Assembly (NCBI GenBank): GCA_003254925.1 | Contig: QANZ01031777.1 | Coordinates: forward strand, 78,959 to 142,958 | DNA: 64,000 bases | Origin: Chamaecrista fasciculata | Lineage: Eukaryota > Streptophyta > Magnoliopsida > Fabales > Fabaceae | Reading direction: 5' to 3' | In this document: piece after piece, positions 50,206 to 61,582 of the stretch | Layout: every line of letters starts with the position of its first letter | Position numbering within the stretch: the stretch's first letter is position 1 | Translations under genes and position numbers: made by a program | Notes under the pieces: model-generated | Databases searched by the model: none | Seen by the model: only the letters and a program-made list of their open reading frames with translations | What the model was told of the DNA's origin: nothing

Positions 50206-53200
50206 GGTGACGGAGACGATGAAGAAGAAGTGAGAGAGAGAAAGAGAAGAAGTAAACAGAAGAAATGTATGTAGTTAGGGCGTCGTTTTTAGACTCAAAT
50301 TTTATTAAAGTATTCTTCTCATAATGCTTCATCAATTTACTTCTTTTACCGCCATTCTATGTATTTTTCTTTTTCTCCTGCTCAAATTTACCGCCAGTTT
50401 TTCGGAACTTGTCCACTCTAAATTTATATTAATTTTTAATTTTATTCTTTATATTTTTTTATGGTCGATTCATCCTTAATATTTTATAATTTAACTAATT
50501 TTATCTTTTAATTAAATTTCTTTAATAAACTAACAGTAATAAATGAGTTAGAATTTAAATTTTTTTTCTATTAATTTTATATTACATATCATTAATCATA
50601 TAAAATTTTTATTTAATATTTAGTTAAAATAAAAGTAAATGATCAAATTATAAAACTTTAAGGATAAAATTAACGGCAAAAAAATATCAAAATAAAATTG
50701 GAAGTTGAGGTAAAAATTGAGACAAAAAATACGCTTTTACCTTCTTCTTTTTTCTTCTTGTTATTCTAAAATTTTTCTTAATGTTACTTTACAAAATAAA
50801 GTAATAGAAGACTTACTTTTTTTTCATTAAATTTATATTAGTCAATCAATTAATATTTAAATAATTAAAATATGACTCAATAATTTAAAGTTAAAATATA
50901 TAAAATTTTCTTGAACATTAGTCATTATATTAAAAATTTTCTGAAATATGAAAAGTGTTAAAGAAAATCTTTTAAACTTCTAATTTTATATTAACAATCA
51001 CCTTTTTCTTAGTTTTTATTATTATATTGTCTATAAGAATAATCAAATTTAATTTAGATGAGTATAAAATATAACAATAATCGTAAAATATAAATAAAAA
51101 TTATTTTTAATTAACAAAATAATTATTTACACAAACCAAAAGTCGTAGTGACATTTCATCACAATTTACAACCATAATTTTATAAAGTTATTTAATTAGT
51201 CCAATTTTCAAGTTGATTAAAGAGACAAGGTAAAACTATCCGATGTAAGTGACATCTAACACATTTGAATGTCTTATTATAACTTTTTTTTTGGGTCACA
51301 AATGTCTTTGTATAACTATTTGGATGCACATATAAATATGTGTCGCATGTGGGACTTAAAGCCCTACACCACAAGGGGATACCACGTACTAAACTTAATA
51401 CACACTAAGGAACTGAAATTATGTTACTTCATGTACTTTTATCTTCATTTATTTCTCAGTACTCCTTTAATAATAGAGTTATAGTAAAAAATCTTCCCCT
51501 CCTTTATTTTTCTCCTTTATCTCTCATTTATTTTTTAAAATTACTAACATATCCCTACTCAACTACCTATAATTATCTACTTTTTAGTTTTTACTATAAA
51601 ATAATAAAATATTCAAATGGCATATTTGTAAGTTACATATAAAAATATTTTTATTTATTACCTTACAACATTCTCTCTCCTTCATCTTTTCTTACTATTT
51701 TTTTACTCTCTCTCCTTCATCTTTTCTTACTATTTTTTTACTCTCTCTCTCTCTCATTTTATTTTAAAATACGTAAAATATTAATTAAAAAGTTTACTAA
51801 TAAAATAACTTATTTTTATTTTGTATTGAACATTAAAAAAATCAACAGAAAAAATTATTTGAAATTGGTGAAAATAAATTTAAATTAAGATAGATATATT
51901 ATTATAAGTTAATAAAGGTGAACCACGTTTTGGCCTAAAAATAATGAAGATAAACTACGTGGGATAGTTTTTATTTAAATAATACATCATGAACGTGGGA
52001 TGAGATGATACATGGACATGAGATGAGTTTTTCTTTTGTATATATATTTTAAATTATTTTATTTTATGTATTATGATTAATAATTTATTTTATACTATCG
52101 TTTTAAATGACCGACTACCAGAAGACCCTCAGACATATAATATACTAGGGGTTTTGCGTGCCCGTTATGTTAAATTTTAAAACATTTAAAGTTAAATTAT
52201 ATAAAAATAAATTTTAACTAATATTTAATTTTATATAATTTATAATTATATAAAAAATTAAAATAATCAACAATAAAATAAATAGAAATTANATGTAAAA
52301 CTATAAAAACAAAACTCAAAATAAAAAATATATAATTCCATTCTCAAAACTTTAATAATATTTTTTGTTGTTTGTTATATTTTAGCGTTCTGAGTATATG
52401 TGTAATATTTTTTGTTGTCTCATTCGACAACAAAAATTACAGATCAGTCCAACTTTAATAATATTTTTGGTGGTGTAAAAATTTATAAGCATATTTCAGT
52501 AACATTAATGAGAAAAAATATATTTTTGGTGGTGTGAAAATTTAATTACAATAAACAAAAAAAAATATATAATCTAATCCCTAAAAGTTTACAATTAATT
52601 ACTCAAAAATTACATTTTTGTCCCACATTCACACCTCTATCATCTTTTACTATAACACTCCAAAAATCTCCGTTATTAATGTCCTCCTTTAGCATAAATT
52701 TCGAGGCAATCATTACTCATACCACTTTACTAACACCAAAACAAACAAAAAAAATAACACTCTTTTATCCTCATTTATTTTTACCTTTTTTACCCCTATA
52801 CAACTTTAAAATACCAATACAATTATTTCAACCCACCACAATCATTGCATACCCTTTAAAATAATTTCACATCATAATTCCTCCTTTATCTCTCATTTTC
52901 CTAAACACCATTACTAAAAACTTCCTTTATAACACAAATCCTTTACATCTCCTTTATTAACTCCCCTTTCTTTTATCCTCCTTTAACTTAACCTTCCTAT
53001 CTAAACATGCCCTAAGTTTAGTTAAGTTGAGTCCTTTTCGATTAAAGAGACATGCAAAATTCACTTAACATAGTCGGTACCAAATTGTCTCACACACACA
53101 TATTTCTCCAACGTGGGATTTAAAGTCAGGGAAAACAAAAAGGTCCCCATCGTTAAAGATTTATGCGGGGATTATCTTGTTGAAAGACTTTAGAGGGCGT

Positions 53201-53849
53201 GAAGAACAAGATGGAAGAAAAAAAAAAGTCAAAAATGTCTCTACCATATTTTTAAGGACGGGTGGTTTACAGAGTTTGTGCCCTTGTTTATAATTATATC
53301 TGTACTGGTTTAAATATCTTTTAGATTTATTTAAATTAATATTTTTGTCAAATTTAAATGGGTCAAAATTTCATTATAGTCTATGAATTATAAAGTAAAT
53401 TTTGTTTTGATCCCTAAATTATTATCCGTTTTGTTTTATTTTCTAAAATTTATCTTTTGTTTAAGTGTTAGTTTCAATCATGATTTCCTCTTATTTATGT
53501 TGTTATATCTGAATTGATTATTTGATTTAGACAATTTTTCTCTCATGCGTTCTAATACACGAGTGGATAGAAAGAAAAAATCTTTATTTTTAAAAAGAAA
53601 AATCAACAATAAATTATCATATATTTATTATTAAAAAGAAAAAAAATTTCTTTGTCAACTCCCAAGAGAAATTGTTAAAGTCATGTATCAAACTAAGAAA
53701 ATGGCATGAATCATATAGAGTCATAACTTCTTAAACTAACAATGAAACAAACGAAAAAAATAAAAAGATTAAAGACCAAACAAAAAATAATTTAAAGACT
53801 AAAACAAAATTCACTTTATAGTTCAAGAATCAATGTTTAAATTTGTACA
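50206..53849. other. Gene-free AT-rich intergenic DNA with one undetermined base
   Basis: The first 70 bp are GA-rich and belong to the leader of the ARM gene. Beyond that no gene is supported. A (CT)n run occurs near 51737-51755 and 'ccttcatcttttcttacta' is repeated at 51680 and 51713. An ambiguous base (n) is at 52292. Near 52985-53015 the sequence 'ctaaacatgccctaa' resembles the terminus of a DNA transposon, but no partner end was identified. Confidence 0.55.
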
Positions 53850-53858
53850 TAAAATAAA

Positions 53859-54248
53859 GGGTAAATTACACTTTAGTATCCTGTTTTATATACTGATTTC
53901 ACTTTGGTACCCTATTCTTTCAAAAGTGACACTTTAGTACCCTGGTTTTTAAAAAATGACATTTTGGTATCCTGTTATTTCAAAAGTGACATTTTAGTAC
54001 CATGTTCTTTGCACCATTAACACTTTGGTACCCTAAAAAAGATAAAATATGGTAACAAATCATGAAAGAACAAAGTACCAAAGTGTAATTGGTCCATAGA
54101 ATAGAGTATCAAAGTGTTAACGGTGCAAATAACAGGGTATCAAAATGTCACTTTTGAAAGAATATGGTATCAAAATGTTAACGGTGCAAAGAACAGGGTA
54201 CCAAAGTGTTACTTTTGAAAGAATAGGGTACTAAAGTGTAATTTACCC
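53859..54248. mobile_element. Mutator-type MITE of the 'ttggtaccctgttcttt' family, copy 2
   Basis: The ends are inverted: GGGTAAATTACACTTTAGTA at the left, its reverse complement at the right. The 9-bp direct repeat TAAAATAAA flanks both sides (53850-53858 and 54249-54257), a perfect target-site duplication. The body consists of repeated 'tttggtaccctgttcttt'-like units on one side and their reverse complements on the other, so the whole element can fold on itself. Best preserved of three copies. Confidence 0.92.
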
Positions 54249-54257
54249 TAAAATAAA

Positions 54258-56200
54258 TAATATATTTAAAATAGTTTTTAATCAAAATATGCATCACAAG
54301 TGAAAAAAAAATATTTAAAATAGTAATCCCACGTCGAGAATAGGATGAAGAGGAAAGGGCTTTACCTCGCTTGAGTGTCATCCTGCTTAAAAAACCCCAC
54401 ACTTTAATGGGTCCTTACTACAAGTTGTTTAATTTATTACATAAAGTAAATATATTATTCATATCTAGATTTGGGATTGTGCTAATGAAAAATATTAGAG
54501 TTAGAGGCTTTCAATAGTTTTAGTATTTATTATTGCATAGTTATTAAAGTGAACATTATAGGTCACGGGTTAAATGAGCCGGCTCACACACGAATTAGTT
54601 TTTTTTTTTTTTTGAATTGGAAATTGGCTAACCCATTTTTCTTTCCCTTTTTTTTTTTAATTTTTTTAGAATAAATTAGTGATTTAGTTTTTGAAGATGA
54701 CGTATGATTTAATTTATTTTCTAAAAGATGAAGTTATATGAGCTACTTCAATAAGTTAAATCCATTTTGGTAATAGAAAGTTAGAAACATCTTAGAACAA
54801 ATCTTAATTTTAACCATATATGATTTGAAGAAATTGGCATGATAATTAAAGAATGAACTATAGAGAAAATGAACGGACGCTATCTTCTTGATTACTTCAC
54901 ACATTAAACACTTATATATTGGATATATACAAAGTTGAAAGCATGTGAATAGTTGATCCCTCATATATACTTTCTTGATGAAGAAGCTTGGAACAATATA
55001 ATGAACATAGTTCGTAATTAAAGCATTGTGCTTCCCAATCCTATCGTTGAGAAAATTATGTGTGTGACCACATGTTTGAAGTCAACCCTAGCTACCAAGT
55101 AATTTGGTCTCTATTTCTCTTCACATTTTTTTTTTCTTTTCTTGTTTGACTTTTTAATACAGTTTCTAAGAAAGTTATAAATGCCTCAAATTTAGGTAAA
55201 ATATTATAAATTGAGTCAATTTAATTCATGAAAGATGAAAAAAATATATAATTACATTTAAATTTGTCTATTAATTTGTCAAGATTTTAATTAATTAAAA
55301 TTAATTAAATATGATGAAGTTCTAAATTTTGTTGACATTATAATTAAATATAATTATTTCATTCGAACTAATTAATATTTTAACAAAAAATTGAATTGAT
55401 TGTAATTTTATCTTTAGGAGACTAAATTGACAAATCTCATATTTCAAATATATATCAAATTATTAATTTACTTTGAAATGAAGGTACTCAATTCGAAGAT
55501 TAAAATCATGTAATAATTATCCTTATTGATTTATTTTCTATTTATTAAGTTTAAAAATGGTATTTGATTTTTGTTCAAATTAATGAATTTTGGAATAGAA
55601 CTTTCAATCCCAAGTTCATTGAGGCATGCATGTGCACCATTAATTGGTTAAGAGTGAAGAAGAGGGAAGCTCAACTGAGAAAATGTCTCATTCATCCCTT
55701 TTTTGTTAAAATTTTATTCTGAAAACCTAAGCCCATGTGAATGAAATGAACACATCCATACACACCCCACTTTTGTTTCACGAACTATAATGATAATCCT
55801 TTGTCAAATTGTAGAGAAAATACAAATTTAAAGTATACAATAAATGAAAATAGTAAATATTATTTAAAGATATTTCAATTCACAACACTTAACTATGAGA
55901 AATAATATTAGAAAAGCTTATTGGTTCTATCAATCGCGGTATTAATTCAATCAACCAAAAAAGATTAAAAAGAAAAGTGAGAAAATATATATAGTGTGAT
56001 AGAGGTCCCAAGAGTTAATGAAAGGCAAGTTGAAGCAAAGGAAGGCAGTATATATGTAGTATGCAAGGTGGAGTTGACTCTGCCATTTTCATGTGGGTGC
56101 TGACTAAATTGCTGGTCCCTCAATGTTAGAACATATTCTGAAAGATTAGTAATAACAATGGATGGATATATAGATGAAGGCAAAGACTCATCAAGAGTAC
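54258..56200. other. Intergenic DNA upstream of MIR169
   Basis: No gene is supported. 54320-54420 contains 'aatcccacgtcgagaatag', a motif common in plant LTRs, but no second LTR or primer site is seen. The last 300 bp form the presumed MIR169 promoter. Confidence 0.45.
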
Positions 56201-56208
56201 TATAAATA
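56201..56208 (+). promoter_or_regulatory. TATA box of the MIR169 gene
   Basis: TATAAATA lies about 110 bp before the hairpin and is the best TATA match in this interval. Transcription would start near 56230-56240, in the stretch 'acatacacatacagtgaaga'. Confidence 0.6.
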
Positions 56209-56308
56209 GGGTTTTGTAGTACATACACATACAGTGAAGAAGCAAGCTAGCTAAGACACATCAAGCTAAGAGATAGAGAGAAATTAAAGATTGAAGGTAT
56301 AGTGTGGA

Positions 56309-56478
56309 GATGAAGAGTGAGATGTGGTAGCCAAGGATGACTTGCCTAGCAATAATGAACCATTTATATATGGGACTTATTGTTACTATTTATATGCATG
56401 TATATATGCATTAATTCTAAGTCCCTTTTGTGTGGTTTCTTTGCTGGGCGAGCATCCTAGGCTACTTCACTCATCCTT
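56309..56478 (+). ncRNA. MIR169: MIR169 precursor hairpin
   Basis: The 5' arm (56328-56348) is UAGCCAAGGAUGACUUGCCU plus A, a known miR169 variant; miR169 guides cleavage of NF-YA (CCAAT-binding factor A) transcripts. The 3' arm at about 56446-56466 (GGCGAGCATCCTAGGCTAC core) pairs with it with one mismatch, one bulged base and two G:U pairs. Pairing continues outward (GAGTGA at 56315-56320 with TCACTC at 56467-56472). The terminal region is about 97 nt and partly self-paired. A TATA box sits 110 bp upstream. The mature sequence, arm position and duplex quality fit a functional gene; expression cannot be judged here. Confidence 0.93.
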
Positions 56479-57044
56479 ATCTTTACATGCTATACCTTCT
56501 TTCTTCCACTTGTTCTTTAATTTCTTGTTTTTTTCGGTTTTTGATATGATCAAAATGTATTTACTGTCTATATATCCAATAATATAGACGAAAGATTAAC
56601 CCTTGTTCAAACTGAATATTTTAAAAAAAAACTCTCACTATAGTACTATAGTAGTGTTTTTAGTGACGCTGAGATGCGAGATATTATTATCTATAAACGA
56701 TGAGCTACCTATCACTCTAACTAACCACCCTTTTATTGGTTTTCTGCATACAAGTTTTTGTATTTTTGTTATTACCTTTTTTAATGAATTAAGGTATAAG
56801 TTTTAGTATAGCCAGGTTAGATCAATTTTGAGATTTGTATATAATTAAGATGTATGGTTATTTTTTTTTTTTCTTAAGTGCCATTTTTCTTGAGCAATTT
56901 TGTTTGGGTTATTGTCGAGGACAATGTAGACGCTTCTCTTAACGAAGTTTCAAACTTAATTCACTTGATCATATATAAACTATTTTCTTCTGTTAAATTC
57001 AACTCGCATTGATAAATATATATTGATTGTTTTATCATGTGTTT

Positions 57045-57590
57045 AGAGACTCTTTCTGTGTAGTAATTGTCAGCCAGAGGGCTGTTTATTTTTTTTCTTC
57101 ATTTGTTCCCAATTTTTCTACCTGCTAAAGGATGAACCCAAATTCTTTTGTTTCCTTTCTTTTCAATCTGATTTTTTTTTCTGCAAATGAAAATTATAAA
57201 CAGCAGTGTTCTTAATTTAGAATTTTAGTTCTGAATCAATATGAGTAAATATAAAGTGTTGTATGTTCCTATATATACCAGATGCACTAAGCTTATTATT
57301 TTTTCTCTCATCTATTGTAGCCTTCGTACATATTTGACATTTCTGCCCCATTGTCATGGATCAAGCCTATTATATTTACTTTTGTAGCCAAATGAAAAGA
57401 ATGATCAATCAAAAGAGAAAAATCCCATATTTCAAATTATATATCCATAATCTCAATTCTAGTGAATATGTGTGTGTGTGTGTGTGTATACACACACTTG
57501 TAAACAAGTTTTTTGTATTTGTGTTACCATTTTTTTTTTCTTTTATGAAGGTACAAATTTTAGCATAGCGAACTTAGTCAAGATTTGTGA
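57045..57590. repeat. Direct repeat downstream of MIR169, copy 1
   Basis: This block, including 'ttcatttgttcccaattttt', 'ctaaaggatgaacccaaat', 'gttgtatgttcctatatat' and 'ccccattgtcatggatcaa', recurs in the same orientation at about 57796-58620. It contains a (GT)n run at 57470-57489. No gene content is recognised. Confidence 0.85.
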
Positions 57591-57795
57591 ACACAGAGGT
57601 TGAAAACACGTGACAAAACAATTATTTTATCTATCAAATGAGTTGAGTTTAGTAAAAGAGACTACTTTTTTAATATGTGACAAATTTTAAGTTTGAATCG
57701 TCACTAATAGATGTGTTCACATCTAATATTCGATAATGATCTAAAGGATACCTATAAAAAACCATATATATTAATTACCATTCACAAATCTCAAC

Positions 57796-58620
57796 CTGTG
57801 TGTGTAGTAGTTGTGAGCTAGAGGATGTTTATCTATTTTTGTCTTCATTTGTTCCCAATTCTTCTACATGCTAAAGGATGAACCCAAATCCATTTTGAGT
57901 TCTTTTTTTTTTTTTGAAAATGAAAATTATAAACATTAGTGTTCTTATTTTAGAATTTTAGTTTTGAATCAATGAGTAAATATCAAGTGTTGTATGTTCC
58001 TCTATATATATATATATCAGAAACACTAATCTCGTTATTATTTTTTTCTCTTCTGTTGTAGCCTTCGTATATATCTGATATTTTTGCCCCATTGTCATGG
58101 ATCAAGCATCAAGGATGTTATTCTGGCCAAAAAATAAAAAAGCATCAAGGATGTTATATTTACTTGAGAAAACTACCGAGTCAACTACTTAGTCTTTGAA
58201 TAATTGAAATACACGATTAGGTTTCGAAAATATTTCAATTGTCAACTATTTGTTCCTTAGTGATGATGATTGGATCCCTAAATTTGAACTGATTTAATAC
58301 TTTTCAGTCCCTAAATTTGTACTAAATCAATACTTTTTTATCTCTCAATTTATATTGAATTTTTTTTTCTTGTCCTTGAAGTTGACCCAAGAACCAAATC
58401 GTTGACAATTGCAATAATTCTAGGATTGAGTTGTATATTTTGATTATTCAAGGACTTATTGGTTAACTTGGTATATATTCAAGAACCAAATAGTAAATTT
58501 TCTCCATTTACTTTTGTAGCCAATGCAGAGAAGAATAACCCAAAGGAGAAAAAACCCATATTTCAAATTATATATCCATAATTTCAATACTAGTGAATAT
58601 ATGTTTATATATATGATGAG
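57796..58620. repeat. Direct repeat downstream of MIR169, copy 2, with an insertion
   Basis: Second copy of the block at 57045-57590. It is longer because it holds a 341-bp insertion (58165-58505) and a small local duplication of 'agcatcaaggatgtta' (58107-58160). On either side of the insertion the sequence again follows copy 1 ('ttttgtagcca', 'atttcaaattatatatcca'). Confidence 0.85.
58165..58505. mobile_element. MITE inserted in the second direct-repeat copy
   Basis: The direct repeat ATTTACT flanks it (58158-58164 and 58506-58512). Ends are imperfect inverted repeats (TGAGAAAACTAC on the left; reverse complement of the right end GGAGAAAATTTACTATTTGG). The uninterrupted site 'tatatttacttttgtagcc' is present in copy 1 (57372-57390). 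The inner sequence resembles the element at 17205-17560. Confidence 0.82.
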
Positions 58621-59095
58621 GTCATTCAAATATTGTTGAGGAGGAGGCTTTATATTGAGGTTCATGAAGGATTTCTTTTATGGGTATAACAAAAATTGAC
58701 TCTTGAAACCACCAATACTTTGACTTTACTTGCAGTAATTTCTTAAAATTGAACTTCCTCTTTTGTTTATTAGCGACCTGTAAGAGCCATAAATGTTGAT
58801 GCAGGGGTGCTTCTCTGAATAGTGAATACCGTAAATGGAAGATCAGCTGAAGTTCTTAGTCATGAAGTTCATAAAGTTTGTCTAAAATGCTGGTATTTCA
58901 TGAACTGGTGAATGAATAAAGACTGCATAATTTGAATTTTGAAACGTTTAAGCGACCTGACTTCAAAGTGAAGTGATACTAATGCCTTGTCAACTGAGAA
59001 TTGGATCTTTTAACATATGATGTTTAATACAATTTATAGAGAGATTAAAAAGAAAAAAAAATGAATTTCATACACTTGATTAATTTTGGAGCACT
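58621..59095. other. Intergenic DNA
   Basis: No gene or structured element is supported. Confidence 0.45.
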
Positions 59096-59096
59096 G

Positions 59097-59133
<37 letters not shown>
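59096..59133. repeat. (TAA)n microsatellite, about 12 units
   Basis: An uninterrupted TAA run, probably length-variable between individuals. Confidence 0.95.
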
Positions 59134-59135
<2 letters not shown>

Positions 59136-59183
59136 GCTTAATTTTGGAGCCCAATCTTTCTCTCTCTACATCTTCACCAAGTA

Positions 59184-59833
59184 GAAACGTCAAAGTGAGC
59201 CAATCCGGCTCACTCGAGCTGGCTCGCCGCGAGCCGCGGCTCACGCGAGCCAGAGACCCCAGGCGAGCCAGGTTTTGCCAACCCAACTTGGTTGGTGAGC
59301 TGGGTTGGCTCACCTAACCCACCAACTTTCAATTTTTTTTTTTTTCATTTTTTCAATTTTTTTAATTTTTTTTTCATTTTTTTAAATTAAAAATATCAAT
59401 AAAACAACTCACAAATAATAACACCCAACACCACCGCTTGTTTTTTCACTGAACGGATGGTGGAACGACAACCGTTGAGATTGGGGTTGGCCGGTTGGGT
59501 GAAGAAATGAGAAGAAATTAGGGTTGGGACTTGGGAAAAGAAAAGAACTCTGAAAGACGAAAGTGAATTCTGAAATCTGAAGTGAAAATGTGAAAGAAGC
59601 AAAGAGCCTAGAAGATATTTTAGGGTTATAATTTTTAATTTTATAATTTTATTTTTTTTTTAAAAAGTGAGTTGGCTCACTAACTCACCAGCTCACTCGA
59701 GCTAGCCCACCACGAGCCGCGAGTTAAGTGAGCCAACCCACTCGAGCTAAAATTTTTAACGAGCCAAATTTTCTCAACCCGACTCACCAATTTTGGTGGG
59801 TTAAACGAGCTAGCCCACCGAACCTGGGCTCTA
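59184..59833. mobile_element. GAGCC-rich non-autonomous element with 9-10-bp target duplication
   Basis: The flanks share TCACCAAGTA (59174-59183 and 59834-59843). Both ends are rich in 'gagcca', 'ggctcactcgagct' and 'ctagcccacc' motifs arranged in both orientations, around an AT-rich core. Terminal inverted repeats are not obvious. The duplication length suggests a Mutator-type origin. Non-coding. Confidence 0.7.
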
Positions 59834-59843
59834 TCACCAAGTA

Positions 59844-61582
59844 TCACTCTAGAGAATTCACATATGTATGAGCTTTTCATGTCAGAGTAGCAGAAGATGG
59901 GTATTCAATGCTTGATGATTCTCCATAATACTCACAACCACAATGTTCAATTATTCTGCAAAAATCCCTTACTTCCCATCAAATAATCCAAACAGAAAAT
60001 TGAAAAGCAGATTTTAGAGCACTTGACCCAAACAATTAGCCTTGAATAGTAGCTTGAATAGTTTGCATCCTCAATAGTTCAAGTTATCATCATGCTATTG
60101 TCGTTTAATTATTACAAATCAGTATATGAAACAACATATTCATGTTGTACCTTATTTAGAAGATTCTAGAGAAACTTGAAAATAAAATTACAACAGATCC
60201 AGACTCGTTTAATCTATCTGTACATGTTGTGCTGCCAGGAAAATTTTTACCCATACTGTAATGATGCAACACAATAGTGAAGACTCAAGTGAATGTTGAT
60301 CATTTATGCATTTCAATTCCTCTCGCCAAACAGATAGCTTCTTATAATCTTATCTATATAATAGCACAACAATTAGCAGGTGCTTACTTTATTTTCCAGC
60401 TTCCATTAATGCAATCATTTGACAGCTGACACATTCGTCTTCATTAGCATCTGTGTGCTGTAAGATTCATATACATTCTCTTCCCCACCTTTAATCGGTT
60501 TATCAGCTGTCAAGCGAAAATCTTTTAGCCGCAATGGCAGGGTCCCACAGTGTGCTTTGAAGGAGAGGAAGTGACACACACAACACAAGGTAGGCTTTTG
60601 TCCAGCCAAAATTATTAAGGCTAAGATACCCAAAAAATATTCCGAATTTCAAAGAGACCTAACATCTCTTAAATTTCTTATTTTGTACAAAAGATCTCTT
60701 TTTATTAACATTTTCTAAAAAAAACAAAAAGTTTTTCGATAATTTTATGATTGTTGTCTTTCTCCACTTTTTAAAGTTCAAAGGGTAATTTGTACAATGA
60801 CTAAAATTAATGACAATTTTGTACATTTTAACTTTATTATTACAACTCTCCTTTCTTCCTTACACAATCAGCAAATTCAAACCATAATGACCCCAGTAAC
60901 ACTTTGATGAAACCATTAAGAAGCATCAATAAGCTAATTTGAACAGACAAACATCAGATTCTCAACACTAGCTTGGTACACAGGAAGTTACACAATTTGC
61001 AGGCGTCAAGATCATTGGCACCAGAATACTGATGTTACCAATGGCAGAAATTGCAAGCAACAAACAGACAGACAATAGTATAAGACCATCTAAAAAGACA
61101 GATAGATTCATTGATGATCGGAAGTCGGAACAATATCACTTCAAATGACATGTGAAGTGGCATTTTATTGAATCTCCTGGCTGAGGAAAATTTTAAAAGA
61201 ATGTAACACCACATTTATAAATACAGACCAGAGCACAGAAGCATGCACAGAGAATGGAATGAAGATTAGTCTTTTTATGTCCTCAATGCATATAGCAAGA
61301 AGAAAATCATACTTTCCTTTCTTATTCAGAACAAATCTTTCTCGTAATGATACTACTAGCCTTTTGGACTTATCAATGATATATAAACTAGAATTAGCTC
61401 CAAAAAAGAATAACTAGAACAAAATTAGCAGAGTTGTATATACTTGCAATGGATTCAAAAAGGATGTCAAGATTAACCATTTCTAAGCCAAATAAGTTAT
61501 GATGGAAGAACATACATCTCAGTCTTCTATGGCTGAGAAATCTCCAGTGCTACATTTGGCAAGACATGTAGTAAAAGTTCAA
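59844..61582. other. Intergenic DNA and probable 3' flank of the SAM gene
   Basis: No gene is firmly supported. One minus-strand frame at 60633-60415 has a somewhat protein-like composition, but no family was recognised and no splice partner found. The stretch from about 61200 to 61582 is probably the 3' untranslated region of the SAM-domain gene. Confidence 0.5.

Noticed and set aside
49724-50274. Arg/Ser-rich and Glu/Arg-rich frames at the ARM gene start
   Set aside because: Both overlap the ARM coding sequence and arise from its biased composition; no motif is recognisable.
54300-54440. 'tcccacgtcg' motif suggesting an LTR or TRIM element
   Set aside because: No second LTR, primer-binding site or target duplication was found.
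60415-60633. 72-codon minus-strand frame with protein-like composition
   Set aside because: No family recognised, no neighbouring exon with matching phase and no leader-like sequence; could not be supported as a gene.
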